The notes under the pieces were generated by a model. That model was not told the DNA's origin. It was given only the letters and a program-made list of their open reading frames with translations, and ran no database searches. Made by a program: the position numbers and the translations under genes. Shown here in pieces: positions 12,226 to 22,339 of a stretch of 64,000 nt of DNA; position 1 is the first letter of the stretch, and every line of letters begins with the position of its first letter. Source of the DNA: Hysterium pulicare CBS 123377 (Eukaryota; Ascomycota; Dothideomycetes; Hysteriales; Hysteriaceae); NCBI GenBank assembly GCA_000467715.1, contig AJFK01000302.1, positions 1 through 64,000 on the forward strand. Direction: 5' to 3'.

Positions 12226-13426
12226 CTGCATCATATCAGTCAAAAGTCAATGTCTGGGAGATGGGTGTTTACTATTTTTAATCACACCGAAGAGTCCCAG
12301 CTCAAAAGTAGAAACGAAGGCCAGCGCTTTTGAGAAGTTAGCAATGGCTCGGAATCAACAGGAGAGATGCGCACGCAAGGACATTGAAGATTTTCCACGG
12401 GGTATGGAGTGGACAAACAGCCTGTGGCAAGTCATTGAATATTAATGAGCATGGCACGACAGGCAGTAATGGAGATCCGGAGAGTTTGGAACTGAGCTCC
12501 TGTATCAAGTCAATCAAACGCAGGGGCCTGGGATAATACATGTCTGCACGCCAGGAGGATTTATTCTAGCCAATTCATAGAAGTTCGAGTATCTGCGAGA
12601 AGTTATCTATGGACCACGGAAGCAAGGTTGATACGTACTTGCAGTAGATCAGTCGGTTGCTCCCCTCGATTCCGGGAGATTCGGTAACTGCGGGATGTCA
12701 GTATATGTGCTTGAGGATGGAGAGGTACTTATTTGCGAAGGGCTGAGGAGTCTCAACTTGAGCGATGGGAGACGAAGAAGCATCTGAGAGAAGTCAATGA
12801 ACGTTTGGCAGAGCGGCATGATGCTTGCCTGCTGCGGACCAGGTAGTTGCCATCGGCGTGTTAAGGAGATGGTGAATCTGCCAGAAGTCAGTCAATGCTC
12901 ACGAAAGCTAAGAGAGACCTGCCGGTGAATACCAGTTTGTGCAATCCAATCGAGGTACCTGTCAGATGTCAACCGATGTCCAGGAGCCTGGAGTGATACA
13001 TGCCAACTGCGAATCGTATGTGTCTCGACGAATCCAAGAGACGGGGAATCTGCCAGCAGTCAGTCAATGTCTACAAAGTCGGGGGGACTTACCGGTAAAG
13101 ACCGCTTGCTACGATCCAGTTTGAGCTGCCTGCCAGAAGTCAGTGAATGTTCGGGGAAGCGGACGGATGGATACCCATGAAGACCGGATTGCTGGAAGTC
13201 GAGGAGAGGAAAGAGACCTGCTTCAAGTCAGTTGACGTCCACAATGATTGGGAAAGATACATATTAGCAGACGGCTTTTGACGAATGGAGCGTACCTGCA
13301 AAGAGTTAGCAGATGTCCACGCATTCGAAGTAATACTCACCTCCAAAGACCAGACGGTTCGACTCCAGAATGACGAACTGGAACCTGCAAGTGTCAACGA
13401 GTGTCCATGATGATAGGAGCACTTAC
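12226..13426 (-). repeat. regular array of intron-like segments (~90-bp period)
   Basis: Twelve clear segments begin (on the + strand) at 12226, 12500, 12593, 12688, 12784, 12878, 12959, 13050, 13130, 13218, 13296 and 13385. Each is 40-47 nt. Read on the minus strand each has a GT donor (GTAAGT, GTGAGT, GTATC and similar; GC at 12784-12828), a branch-like block (CACTGAC, TTGACTGAC, GCTAAC) and a CAG acceptor. Most steps are 78-96 bp. Degenerate units fill the one gap, near 12330 and 12422. The 35-50 nt pieces between them are also alike, often ending GGTCTTTACCG-like before the donor. So the unit is a tandemly repeated exon-plus-intron. Splicing five exons gives an open frame that then stops, so protein coding is doubtful. 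Confidence 0.7.
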
Positions 13427-13527
13427 TTGTGAAAGCCCAGTTCAGCTCGGTGGCCCTCTTGGCTTCACCCTGAGGTTACTAGACCCCAGCACCACGATGA
13501 GGTGCGAGCATCGCTGGGGAGGGGAAA

Positions 13528-13695
13528 GATCGAGTCCTCGACAGAGTATCAATCGACCAAAACCCCGAGACTCGAGTCCTCAATTGAGTATCAATCGGAG
13601 TCTCTTTTAACGTGCATGAACTCCGGGTCCTCCCTTGGAGTGTCAACCGGCAGAGGCACGGGCGGCGTTGGCCCTCCACGGGAGTATCGACAATC
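13528..13695. repeat. four diverged 42-50 bp tandem repeats
   Basis: Four copies of a unit built around GAGTCCTC...GAGTATCAATCG start near 13528, 13570, 13620 and 13669. Later copies are more diverged. They lie exactly where the + strand changes from purine-rich to pyrimidine-rich. Confidence 0.6.
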
Positions 13696-16153
13696 ATCCG
13701 CAAGGAAAAGGAAAAAGAGAGCGGCGGGCAATAGACAAAAGCTCTGGTATTTCGAAATTGAATGACGTTGTTGGGGCAGTAGCTAGAGTGTGCACTTTCC
13801 TTCTTTCCAAGTGGCCGCAGTAGTCCAGCAGAGAAATCCAGAGAAATCACAAAGTCCCACGTCTTCGATACCAAGCGCTGGACTGCACTACCGGAAACAA
13901 TTCTTCTCATATCATCGTTACAAAAAGTTTAGATGCACAAGTCATTTTCGGAGGAATTGTGTTCGCACGCCCTTATCCACTTTCGTGAACTCTGGGGAAA
14001 TCCGGGGTTGCTGCGGAGCTCCCACATCCTTCCATCGTAAAGACGGGACGACTCCTCGATCACGCAGACACCACAACTCCGCCATGCAGGCATTCCAGCT
14101 GCACGGGTCCTTTTTTTTCTCAATCGCTGCTTTGTCGAGGCTCCATGTTTTCCCTTTAGCTGGGCGAATTCCTCGGTTTCGTTGGCTCGGCATATGTCCA
14201 ATACCTTGCCCACCGGAGCGATGATTTACAATCTGCCCATGAATTAACCGGCGGAACGCCTTCCGCCCAAGTTCTGATCTTCGATCCAGTTAAATCGATT
14301 ATATCAGCTTGAACCACCTGTGCATACCTTTCCAAACGACTTTGATGCGCCACTCAGTTTCGCATTCGGAGCGTCCGGAGGTCCAGCTATGACGAATGCG
14401 TTCTCCCAGGCTCATACTCGGCTTCGAAGACCGTTGCCTACTCTGGGAGCTTTTACCTCGCGTGAATCGCGCTCTCCAGCTGGTCAGGAGCTACTTCAAG
14501 GAATATGGCGAGGTACGTAAGATCTTTCCCACACAAGTCAGCGATAGTATTACTCACAGGATGTTTCAGAACTTTGTGCATTCCCATGCCCAGGCATTTC
14601 CTCCCCCACACAGTCCCATCGGTGACGACTTGCGAGGTGGATCCCGAATACTTGGGCGGCGGACTTGGGCGGCGCCACACTGCGGAAGCTATTTCGAACC
14701 TTGGAGGGAGCCAGGGGCTCGCATGGAGCTTATTTGAACATCACTTACATGGATATTACGCTCAGGACAGTTTCACAGATCCCGCGGCATCTAGAACACG
14801 ACTCGCACAACTCTCGACTCCTCCGAGTCATTTGGGCATAAATGGAGCGCGAGCGATGTCGGTCTACCAAGTCCCCTGATTTGTGCTTTCAAGCTTCTTC
14901 GTGTCCATCAACCGTGCGTGTCATCGAAGATCGCCTTTGGAGTCGGCGGAAGTCGTCAGCGGCGGCCAACCACATGATCTCGCTCGGGCAAACCAACCTG
15001 TGTATGTGGCTTGACGTTTCTATGAGATTCGAATACTTCCAAGAATTAGCGGACTCTAGAAACGTGTCCTAATTGAGGTTTACCAAACTCATCTTCAATC
15101 ACCACTCAATTAAATTCGACATGCCCCAGTGCTGGGTGTCTGCAGCTGGAATCCATTCGCACTTCAATCCCTCAATTACCTCTCGAGTGCTCTCGTCATG
15201 TCCGATATTGATCTCCCGAACTTTTTGGCTCCCCCTCTTCTTTTCATCAGGCGGTTCATGGTCGCTCAATTCAATACTTCGACATGAAGCCATCAAGAAG
15301 AGGCGAAACGAAGGAGTTCGATCGGATCCGCGAATACTCTACCCATATCTTGATTTGATCTTCAATGGCAGCTCCGCCACGCTCTCTCGATGCTGACGGA
15401 TTTTTCGTTGAAGTTCGCACATAAACTCCAGAGTCCATTTTCCTATCGCATCGTCGCTGACCTCCGCCGGTAAACTAGGATGTGCTACTAGAGAAATACT
15501 GGATACTTCTGCAATTTGGAGGATAAGCATTTTGTACGAGCCTGGAAGCTGTCCAGGATTTGTTCAATGATTCTAGAAAACCCGTATACCCGCAACGTTG
15601 GTTTGGACTTCAAAGCCACCCATGCCTCAAGAACCACGGGAGTATCTATCAGCAACGCTGGCTGCAATTCTGGCAAGCGCACTCCTCTGTTAACACCTCG
15701 CTCATCCTCGTCCCTTACTACCATACCATTTGACTCTAACAATTCGCTAATAGTGGTTCTATTCGCCAGATTTCCACCAGATTAGTATTGATGTCTTCTT
15801 CCTTCGTGTGGACTGCGCGGACTTTAACAGCTTTCAAGTATAGGAAATGGTTCCAAAATGGAACTCTGCCGTACTCGCTGAACCAAATTCTGCAAGCTCG
15901 CCTTGTCTACTAAACCCGTACGATTACGGCTACCATACCATACCTACGTTCATCGCCAACAAAGCCGTGGTTGCTGGTTTACAGGGGAATTCCGGTAAGT
16001 ATACTATCATGACAATCTTATCCCTGCTGACAAGATTCTGTAGCCTCAAGTCCGTCCTGCGTCTCCTCGGTTTGGCTGGATAGCTTGCTATTCCGCCGTC
16101 TACCTTATCCTCAGCCCGTACCTCTCAACCAATGTCATCTTCGCTACAATCAT

Positions 16154-16239
16154 ACAACAGGTAGTACAGGGGGGATCCCTCACACATGTTCGGGCAACCA
16201 TCAATCATGTTTCCGGGCGAAGCCATGTCAAATTTCTTT
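16154..16239 (+). repeat. diverged ~85-bp repeat, copy 1
   Basis: Shares blocks GTAGTACAGGG, GGGCAAC, GGGCG.AGCCATG and CAAATTTCTTT, in the same order and spacing, with 17240-17321. The two copies lie about 1.08 kb apart in the same orientation. This points to an old tandem duplication of roughly 1 kb, most of which has since eroded. Confidence 0.6.
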
Positions 16240-17239
16240 TGATAGCTAATACGAAGCTGGAGCGTAGGGCCAATTACTCACCTCATTGAGCCCGAAACAT
16301 CACCACGTTTTAAACGTCCGAAGACTCCATCGCTACATTGTGGTGTCCTTCAGATACCAATTTCCGTTCGGCGAAGAGACTGTTATTTCTCCTATTACTC
16401 GAGCCATAAACATCTACTCAGCTCCACATCTCTTTGCCCTGAACGGCAAGATTATGACCATTTTATTCTCAGACCTTCCACTATTTGGAGAGCGCAGTCC
16501 TACATCTACGCCATAGAAATTATTCCTCCGCGGTCCATTGCAACGGTGTCGGAGGCCTTCCTCATTTAACCATTGACCTCCGCACGCCGAAGTCTCCTCT
16601 CGCAGTCTCTTCTTGCAGCTCACCTCCGCGTGAAGCCGGAGCTCCTTATTAGCTGCGACTTTCTAATGCGAAACGTTACCTGCGTCGCTTCTTGACAATC
16701 CTTCAATCCAGCGTCCCACAGTTTCGTTCTTTGCGGCTGCAACGTTATCTCTCGGCCAGCCAGTACTTGCAAGGCCCTCAAATACGATTCATCGTTGACT
16801 GCCACAGTCTAGCCACCGATCAAACCAGTTATGACCAAAATTCTACCTCTTCTTAACCTGTTCCACGGCCCAAGAAATTGAGCTGTGCCGTTGCCGATCA
16901 ACAACCGCCAACCGCTAATAACTCAACAGCTTCAACTATCGTCAAACTACATTAATGGCAAGTCTACCGTCAAATCAATGTCTACTCTACGCTAATAAGA
17001 GGTTCGGATGCAAATAGCTATGCACATCGACCTTACTGCGATCTCATTTCAAATCTACGTTAATACATCCAGCTCGCCTTCCCACTCCACCAGAACCCCC
17101 GCCTGCGAATTCCAAGGTGCTCCTTTCTTCGTCACACATGCCGCTCGAACCTTCACCCCTGCTATACCACCATGACCGATAATTACCACCGACCAGCGTT
17201 TTCTCCACCGACCAGGGTTTTCTTCACCACATCTATAAC

Positions 17240-17321
17240 ATACAGGTGGTACAGGGCGGGCTTTTCACAGATGGGCAACTATTTCATGCTACCATAGGGC
17301 GGAGCCATGCCAAATTTCTTT
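17240..17321 (+). repeat. diverged ~85-bp repeat, copy 2
   Basis: Second copy of the repeat at 16154-16239. The copy ends just before a GTAAGT donor-like site near 17331. Immediately upstream, at about 17189-17231, a 20-bp phrase (ACCGACCAG.GTTTTCT.CACC) is itself tandemly duplicated. Confidence 0.6.
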
Positions 17322-20300
17322 GGGTAAGTTCTAGCCGCTCGCCTGACTGAGGACTTGACACTCCAGCCAGCCGAGGCCCTGGATTGATGCGATCACTAAC
17401 ATCTCTTTGACGAGAGCAAGCACAAATCTGTAGACAAGTAATCAACCATCTTATCCATAACTCTTCTTCACCCTCGCAAGTTGTGAATTCGTGGTGAACT
17501 GGCAATGCTTCCATTTCTATCTCAATTTTTAGTAACCAACCCGTGTCACTATGCCTCTCGGGCGTTCAACCTCACGGTCCAATAGTTCTGACCCTCGCAG
17601 TCCAATTTTGGATTGCGCAGTCCAATCTATCTACTCGATATTTCATCAGTTTGGTTTTCTCACTCCAGTAATACATCTCAACCTGCCTACTCCAAACCTT
17701 CACATGTCTTGCCATCGAACAATGTAGTCGTGCAGTCCAATGCAGCTGTCTCTTTTTATCCTCTCACTGCGGAGTCAAAAGGATTGGCACTACAATAGTG
17801 GAGTACTTAGACAACCAGAGGAGCAAAGCTTGATTTCAAATAATGTCCCTGGACTTTGCATCTACCTAGATGACTATGTGTCGGCATTGAAAGATGGATT
17901 GAACTGTCCCGGTGGGAGTGTGGTAATTCAAGTTACCATTCTGCTAAAGTTCACAAACAATGCTCCAAGCCCAGCACAACCTCCGCAGTCGAAACACTAC
18001 GGACTGCGCGAACTAGAGCATCAAATCCAAGCGTGCGCCTCAAGAGTGATCTTACTCCGTCCTCGAAATCGACAATGAAGAAATCCTGTGTCAACCCCTC
18101 GGACGCGTTCGGCGACCTGAGCGCTTTCAATTTCGAAAGAATATCGAACTTATTATCGAGTGCTCGGAAGCCAATTTCCAGGACCCTCGATACCATGCTG
18201 TTGAGCGGGGAGATCTCCAACATGCGCAGATCGTCGAGAAGTCCTACCTGGCCGTCTCTGCGCACTCCAACGGAGACCTGGAAATCGAATACAAGGACAC
18301 GCCAGATTATCAGAGCTGTACGCGATCAAGCTTGAAGTACCCCGCAGACACGATGTATGATGAGCTCCCTATACACGATGTCCACGAAAGTGAGTGATAC
18401 TCATGTCAAACCAAGCATGGAGTGGGCAGGTCTGATAGCAATGGACGGTTGGGCGAGAAGGATCAATCGCCCTTCTACTCCGCGCCCGCGAGTATCAAAG
18501 TCCATGCAGAACCTTCTAATCTTCAGCTTGCTCGCTGACATGAAGCTAGCCTTCCAGGCACGAAGTCTAAAGAGATAAGTGTTGGGCTTACCGTGTTGGA
18601 GTACAGTCCCCAAAATTGGGCCCTTTGTCCGTGACTATCACAATTTGACAACACCCTTACCCAGCCCACGTCACTACTACGCTGGCTGCTCCTAGGGACG
18701 TTGCGGGGTTTCGGTGGATTGACCGTTCTTTAAGTCATCAATATCTTGCCCGTATAGCCAGTGGGTTCCTTTGGTCTCCCTAGCCGAGATTCAGCGGTAG
18801 TTCCAGCGGATAGGACGGTACGTTCTTTATTGTGGTGGCAGATTTGGCGTCTTAGATTCTTGGAGAGCTCTAATTTTAGTCGGAATTACAATGGTTAAAG
18901 AATCTGAATAGCAGAATAAATTTACTACTCAGAATTCTTCTTAGTAACTTGGAGATTTGACCTTGTGCTCCATCTTGGATCATCCGCTGTCTTTGGAACG
19001 CCTCGGACACAGGACTATCCTCTTGCGTACTATCTCCATTGCTAGTTAAGTTTTTACTAGATAATCAGATCACCTTCTAAAATATTGTTCAGTACTCCTC
19101 TATGTGACTGGGCTTCATAGTCTCATAACCCAATCAAAATCCACGGTGGGGGCCGAAGTGGTGCAAGAAGTCAAATGGATCAGATTAATTGGAAACAAAA
19201 GTTCGTACGCGCCAGTGTGTTAATGAGCTACTGACCATGATATCGAAACCACGGAAACGGAGGTAGCGAGAGTAGGTTTGCTTCTGGTCAGCTAGTCAAG
19301 TGGTCTGCTGAGACTGGCCGAGGTGTGACAGAGCGACTCCATCAATTGCTACGGACTCGAGACCAATTGTTTTGTATCACCTGTGGAGTTGAAAGGTACA
19401 TACTCTTGATCTCGACTAATAGAGTAATCCGCACTCGACCTTGACTATTATAGACTTGTTGCGCTGCGAACGCCATCAATGACAAGTATCGGCTCTTCGG
19501 TGGACTTCGGGTTAAGATCTTGCGCAAGTACGGACCGGACATGCCGCCCTTTCGCGACAAAAGATGATCCCTTGATATGGGAATGTTGTGGAGAGAGGAA
19601 AGAGGACGCGTGGCGACCAGCTGTGTGATTTTTTCAAGGGCTGAAGCAACTCATCGCTCCTTGGTCTAAGCAAAGGCATGCGATGGGAGTTATCGTCGCC
19701 ACAGCAGCCCAAGACAACTACGCGATCGACTGGGAGGAAACTGGCTTTGGACCGCACACCAAACTGGGCCAAGGTTGATACTGGCACTGCACACCGGCAA
19801 TTTGTACTACAGGGCTGAAATGCATAGGTGAGAGTTTCAAAATACTGAATGAGTGAGCAATCGTACGGGTGGCAGAACCGGAGTCGGAATTAGCAAGGTT
19901 GAATATAAGTTTGAATTGTAAAGAAGAGCTTTGATGTTCATGGTCGTTGCTGACATCCTGCGTGCTTCACCAACTAAGTACAAAGAAATCGACATATGGA
20001 GCACGTGGACCAATTAGGGAGAAATATTCCAGGAAGAACTGTTCGTTCGTACTTTTGAGATACTACCTGTCCGCCCATGGACCCCAAAAAGCGTATCCAA
20101 CATCGAAGAAACTCGACCGCCAGGAAGGCAGCCCAAAAGCAGACCAGTTTCACTGTCGTCCGGAAAGACGAAGGCATCCAACTATAACCCGCTCGGCTGC
20201 CCAGGTATATCAAGAAGCAAATGAGAGGATCCTTACCGCACGTGTCGGTTAAGGAGAGGAAAAGACAAGATGTAAAGCTAAAAGAGATTCGTCCATGTTG

Positions 20301-20587
20301 ACCATTGCAACTGGACATGACGTGCACAAAACGCCAAATGATAAGGAAGAAATATGGAAGCGTAGCAGAGTCAGTACTTAGTCGATCAAAAAGTGTGATT
20401 TTGAGACCCCGCGGGTGGAGTGTGTGGTGAGCGGGTTGGTTAGTACTAATAGACCAATGACGTGAAGTAAATACCAGAGATTGGACCTCAGGGCTTGGCC
20501 TGGAGGGTTAGTATCCAATTGAAGCAAGTGACCATAATAACCAAGGGAGAAGGTAGCATTGGGAGATCCGGATAGCATCAGCTTGAG

Positions 20588-22339
20588 TCACGGCTGCTCA
20601 GGCTTGCGCGGCCGACCGCGACCGCGCCTAGGCGGTTCTGTGTCAGCGATGGCATTGAGCAGCCGAGCGTTGAGCTCAGGTTTGAAAGGTGCAGAATCAT
20701 CTTCCAAGTCGGGAGGTTCGAGTAGGGAGCGATTTGGTCTTGGCAGACTGGAGCCAAATGATGCCGGCTTGGTTGAGGTGTGAGCAGAAGGGCCCGCCTT
20801 CCCAGCTGAATAAGATTCTTCTGCAACCGTTGATTGTGAGTTGGTCGATTTTCGCTTGTAGTAACTAATCTCTCTTAGACTCACAGGAGCCTTCAATCGG
20901 TGCGAGGAAATAAGATCTGCGTATTCCGGCGTGTCTTTGAAGGCGTCTGACACTGGATACCATGCATCAGACTTCTTGAAAACGGCTTTGAGGTCCACAG
21001 TGGTGTGGGGCAATGCATCCGGGAGCGTCTGGTCTTCTTGCAGAACATTCAACTTCTGACCGGCCAAAGTTTGCGTACCACTGACATCGTATACCGAGTA
21101 ACCCAGTCCAACCTCAGCTTCGTGCTCCAGGAATTTTGTATGCTGCCTTCCATACGCATGCACTTTATTCCTCATCTCCTTAACAAGCTCCTTGACTTCT
21201 TTCGGCAGTTCATTGCCTAGGAGGGCTTTCGTAGACTGGCTGACCAGATCGTAGATACCCCGAGCGTAAGCAGTGGAGTGTACAAACATCGCCACGTAGG
21301 AATCCTCCAAAACTTTGCAGTGTCGTACTAACGTTTCCTCGGTGTAGTAGTCGGCGCTGGCTGGGAGGTCCACTGGGCAGTCTGCCTCCATATCAATATT
21401 TAGATCAGCAGGTGGAGATGGTTCACGCAAGGCTAGGGGGCTTAGGGCTGCGGAGAATGGATTCGACCGGCCAATTCGCGGTGGCGTGCGAGAGCGCATC
21501 CGAGGGCGTTTAGGTTGGGTAATCTTCGAAGTTGGGTCCTGAGGTTCAAGTGAAGAAGCATCCTTCCTTTTTTGCTCTTTCGAGGTAGTCCCGCGAGCCA
21601 ATGAGTCCTTAGGTTGGGCCTTCGAAGGCGTTGGTGCCTTCACATTGCTGCTGAAGTTCAGCGCATCTTGTCCTGTTGAGCGGGGACGTATCTCCCGTGT
21701 TGTTACGCCTTTAGGGTTCGGATATTGCAACCTTGTGGCCAGTACTAGGCCAGAATCGTCAGGGTAAATCCAACCACGCATATTCTGTTGTACTTCTTCA
21801 TCATTGAGTGGTTCATAAACCCCTCCATCATTGTCAGCAGCACACTCCACAGCTTCGATATCCGTGATCGAGAGGATTGTGCCCCTCTTCTGCGTTGGCT
21901 CGACCAGCCATCTTTTGTGGTGTTCCTTTTGCCCTGGAGAGTCCGCGAAATCTGGGCCCGCTCCGCACAATAAGTGTGACCCGTCATCGGTCGCGAGGAC
22001 CATACCATCAGCGCTCACAGCCGCGCGCCCCATTGGTCGACGATTGGGGTACACGACACCCCGGCGATTGAAAATAGATGGCCATCTTCGTATAGCCTCT
22101 TCCACTTCCAATTCCCCATCGGCAATTATCTGCAGGATATGTCCGACGGTTCGATCTTCGTGATGACTGCGAGCTTGGGGCAAATTATTGACACTGACGG
22201 CTCTACGACCCTTTGCGTAGGGGAAGTAGTCGAAAGCCCTGAGATCATCGGAATCCACAGGTCGGTCGGCGATAAGATGCTCGCCGTCCCTCTTCTCCCA
22301 GACTCGGTACTTCCTGTAACTCGTTTCCCCAGGCGACAT
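20588..22339 (-). CDS. GETSYR-family nuclear protein with AT-hook (583 aa)
   Basis: Single-exon gene, uncharacterised, and the paralogue of the gene at 29054-31162. Shared parts are an N-terminal region (about residues 1-215) starting MS.GETSYR, with NRRPMG, L..GAGP..A..P.QK and a QNMRGW..PDDSG block, and a middle helical region (about 330-450) with FVHSTAYARGIYDLV and an AGQKLNVL block. A basic linker (KRPRMRSRTPPR) looks like a nuclear localisation signal. The C-terminus RRGRGRPRKPEQP is a classic AT-hook, a minor-groove DNA-binding motif. Nuclear, chromatin-associated action is inferred from these motifs. The ATG at 22339 is chosen because the family match begins there. I do not recognise a named domain in the conserved parts. 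It lies beside the His-Me finger gene, on the same strand and downstream of it. Confidence 0.85.
   Translation of the reverse strand: MSPGETSYRKYRVWEKRDGEHLIADRPVDSDDLRAFDYFPYAKGRRAVSVNNLPQARSHHEDRTVGHILQIIADGELEVEEAIRRWPSIFNRRGVVYPNRRPMGRAAVSADGMVLATDDGSHLLCGAGPDFADSPGQKEHHKRWLVEPTQKRGTILSITDIEAVECAADNDGGVYEPLNDEEVQQNMRGWIYPDDSGLVLATRLQYPNPKGVTTREIRPRSTGQDALNFSSNVKAPTPSKAQPKDSLARGTTSKEQKRKDASSLEPQDPTSKITQPKRPRMRSRTPPRIGRSNPFSAALSPLALREPSPPADLNIDMEADCPVDLPASADYYTEETLVRHCKVLEDSYVAMFVHSTAYARGIYDLVSQSTKALLGNELPKEVKELVKEMRNKVHAYGRQHTKFLEHEAEVGLGYSVYDVSGTQTLAGQKLNVLQEDQTLPDALPHTTVDLKAVFKKSDAWYPVSDAFKDTPEYADLISSHRLKAPVSLREISYYKRKSTNSQSTVAEESYSAGKAGPSAHTSTKPASFGSSLPRPNRSLLEPPDLEDDSAPFKPELNARLLNAIADTEPPRRGRGRPRKPEQP

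Larger units (their letters stand above)
13696..20587. other. gene-poor, pyrimidine-rich DNA with isolated + strand intron-like segments
   Basis: No open frame here resembles a known protein. From about 13.7 to 18.6 kb the + strand is rich in C and T, the mirror image of the left side. Intron-like segments now lie on the + strand: one starting GTAAGTATAC near 15994, with a GCTGACA branch and TAG acceptor (about 49 nt), one at 17332-17374 (GTAAGT to CCAG), and a weaker one near 14513. From 18.6 to 20.5 kb the bias fades and I see nothing to annotate. Confidence 0.45.

Noticed and set aside
12226-13426. CRISPR array or simple satellite
   Set aside because: The conserved parts vary in sequence while keeping splice motifs and the spacer-like parts resemble each other. 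The host is a fungus.
13479-13910. 143-aa minus-strand ORF
   Set aside because: It runs across the tandem repeats at 13.53-13.70 kb, has no domain and is rich in Arg/Ser as expected from reading such DNA by chance.
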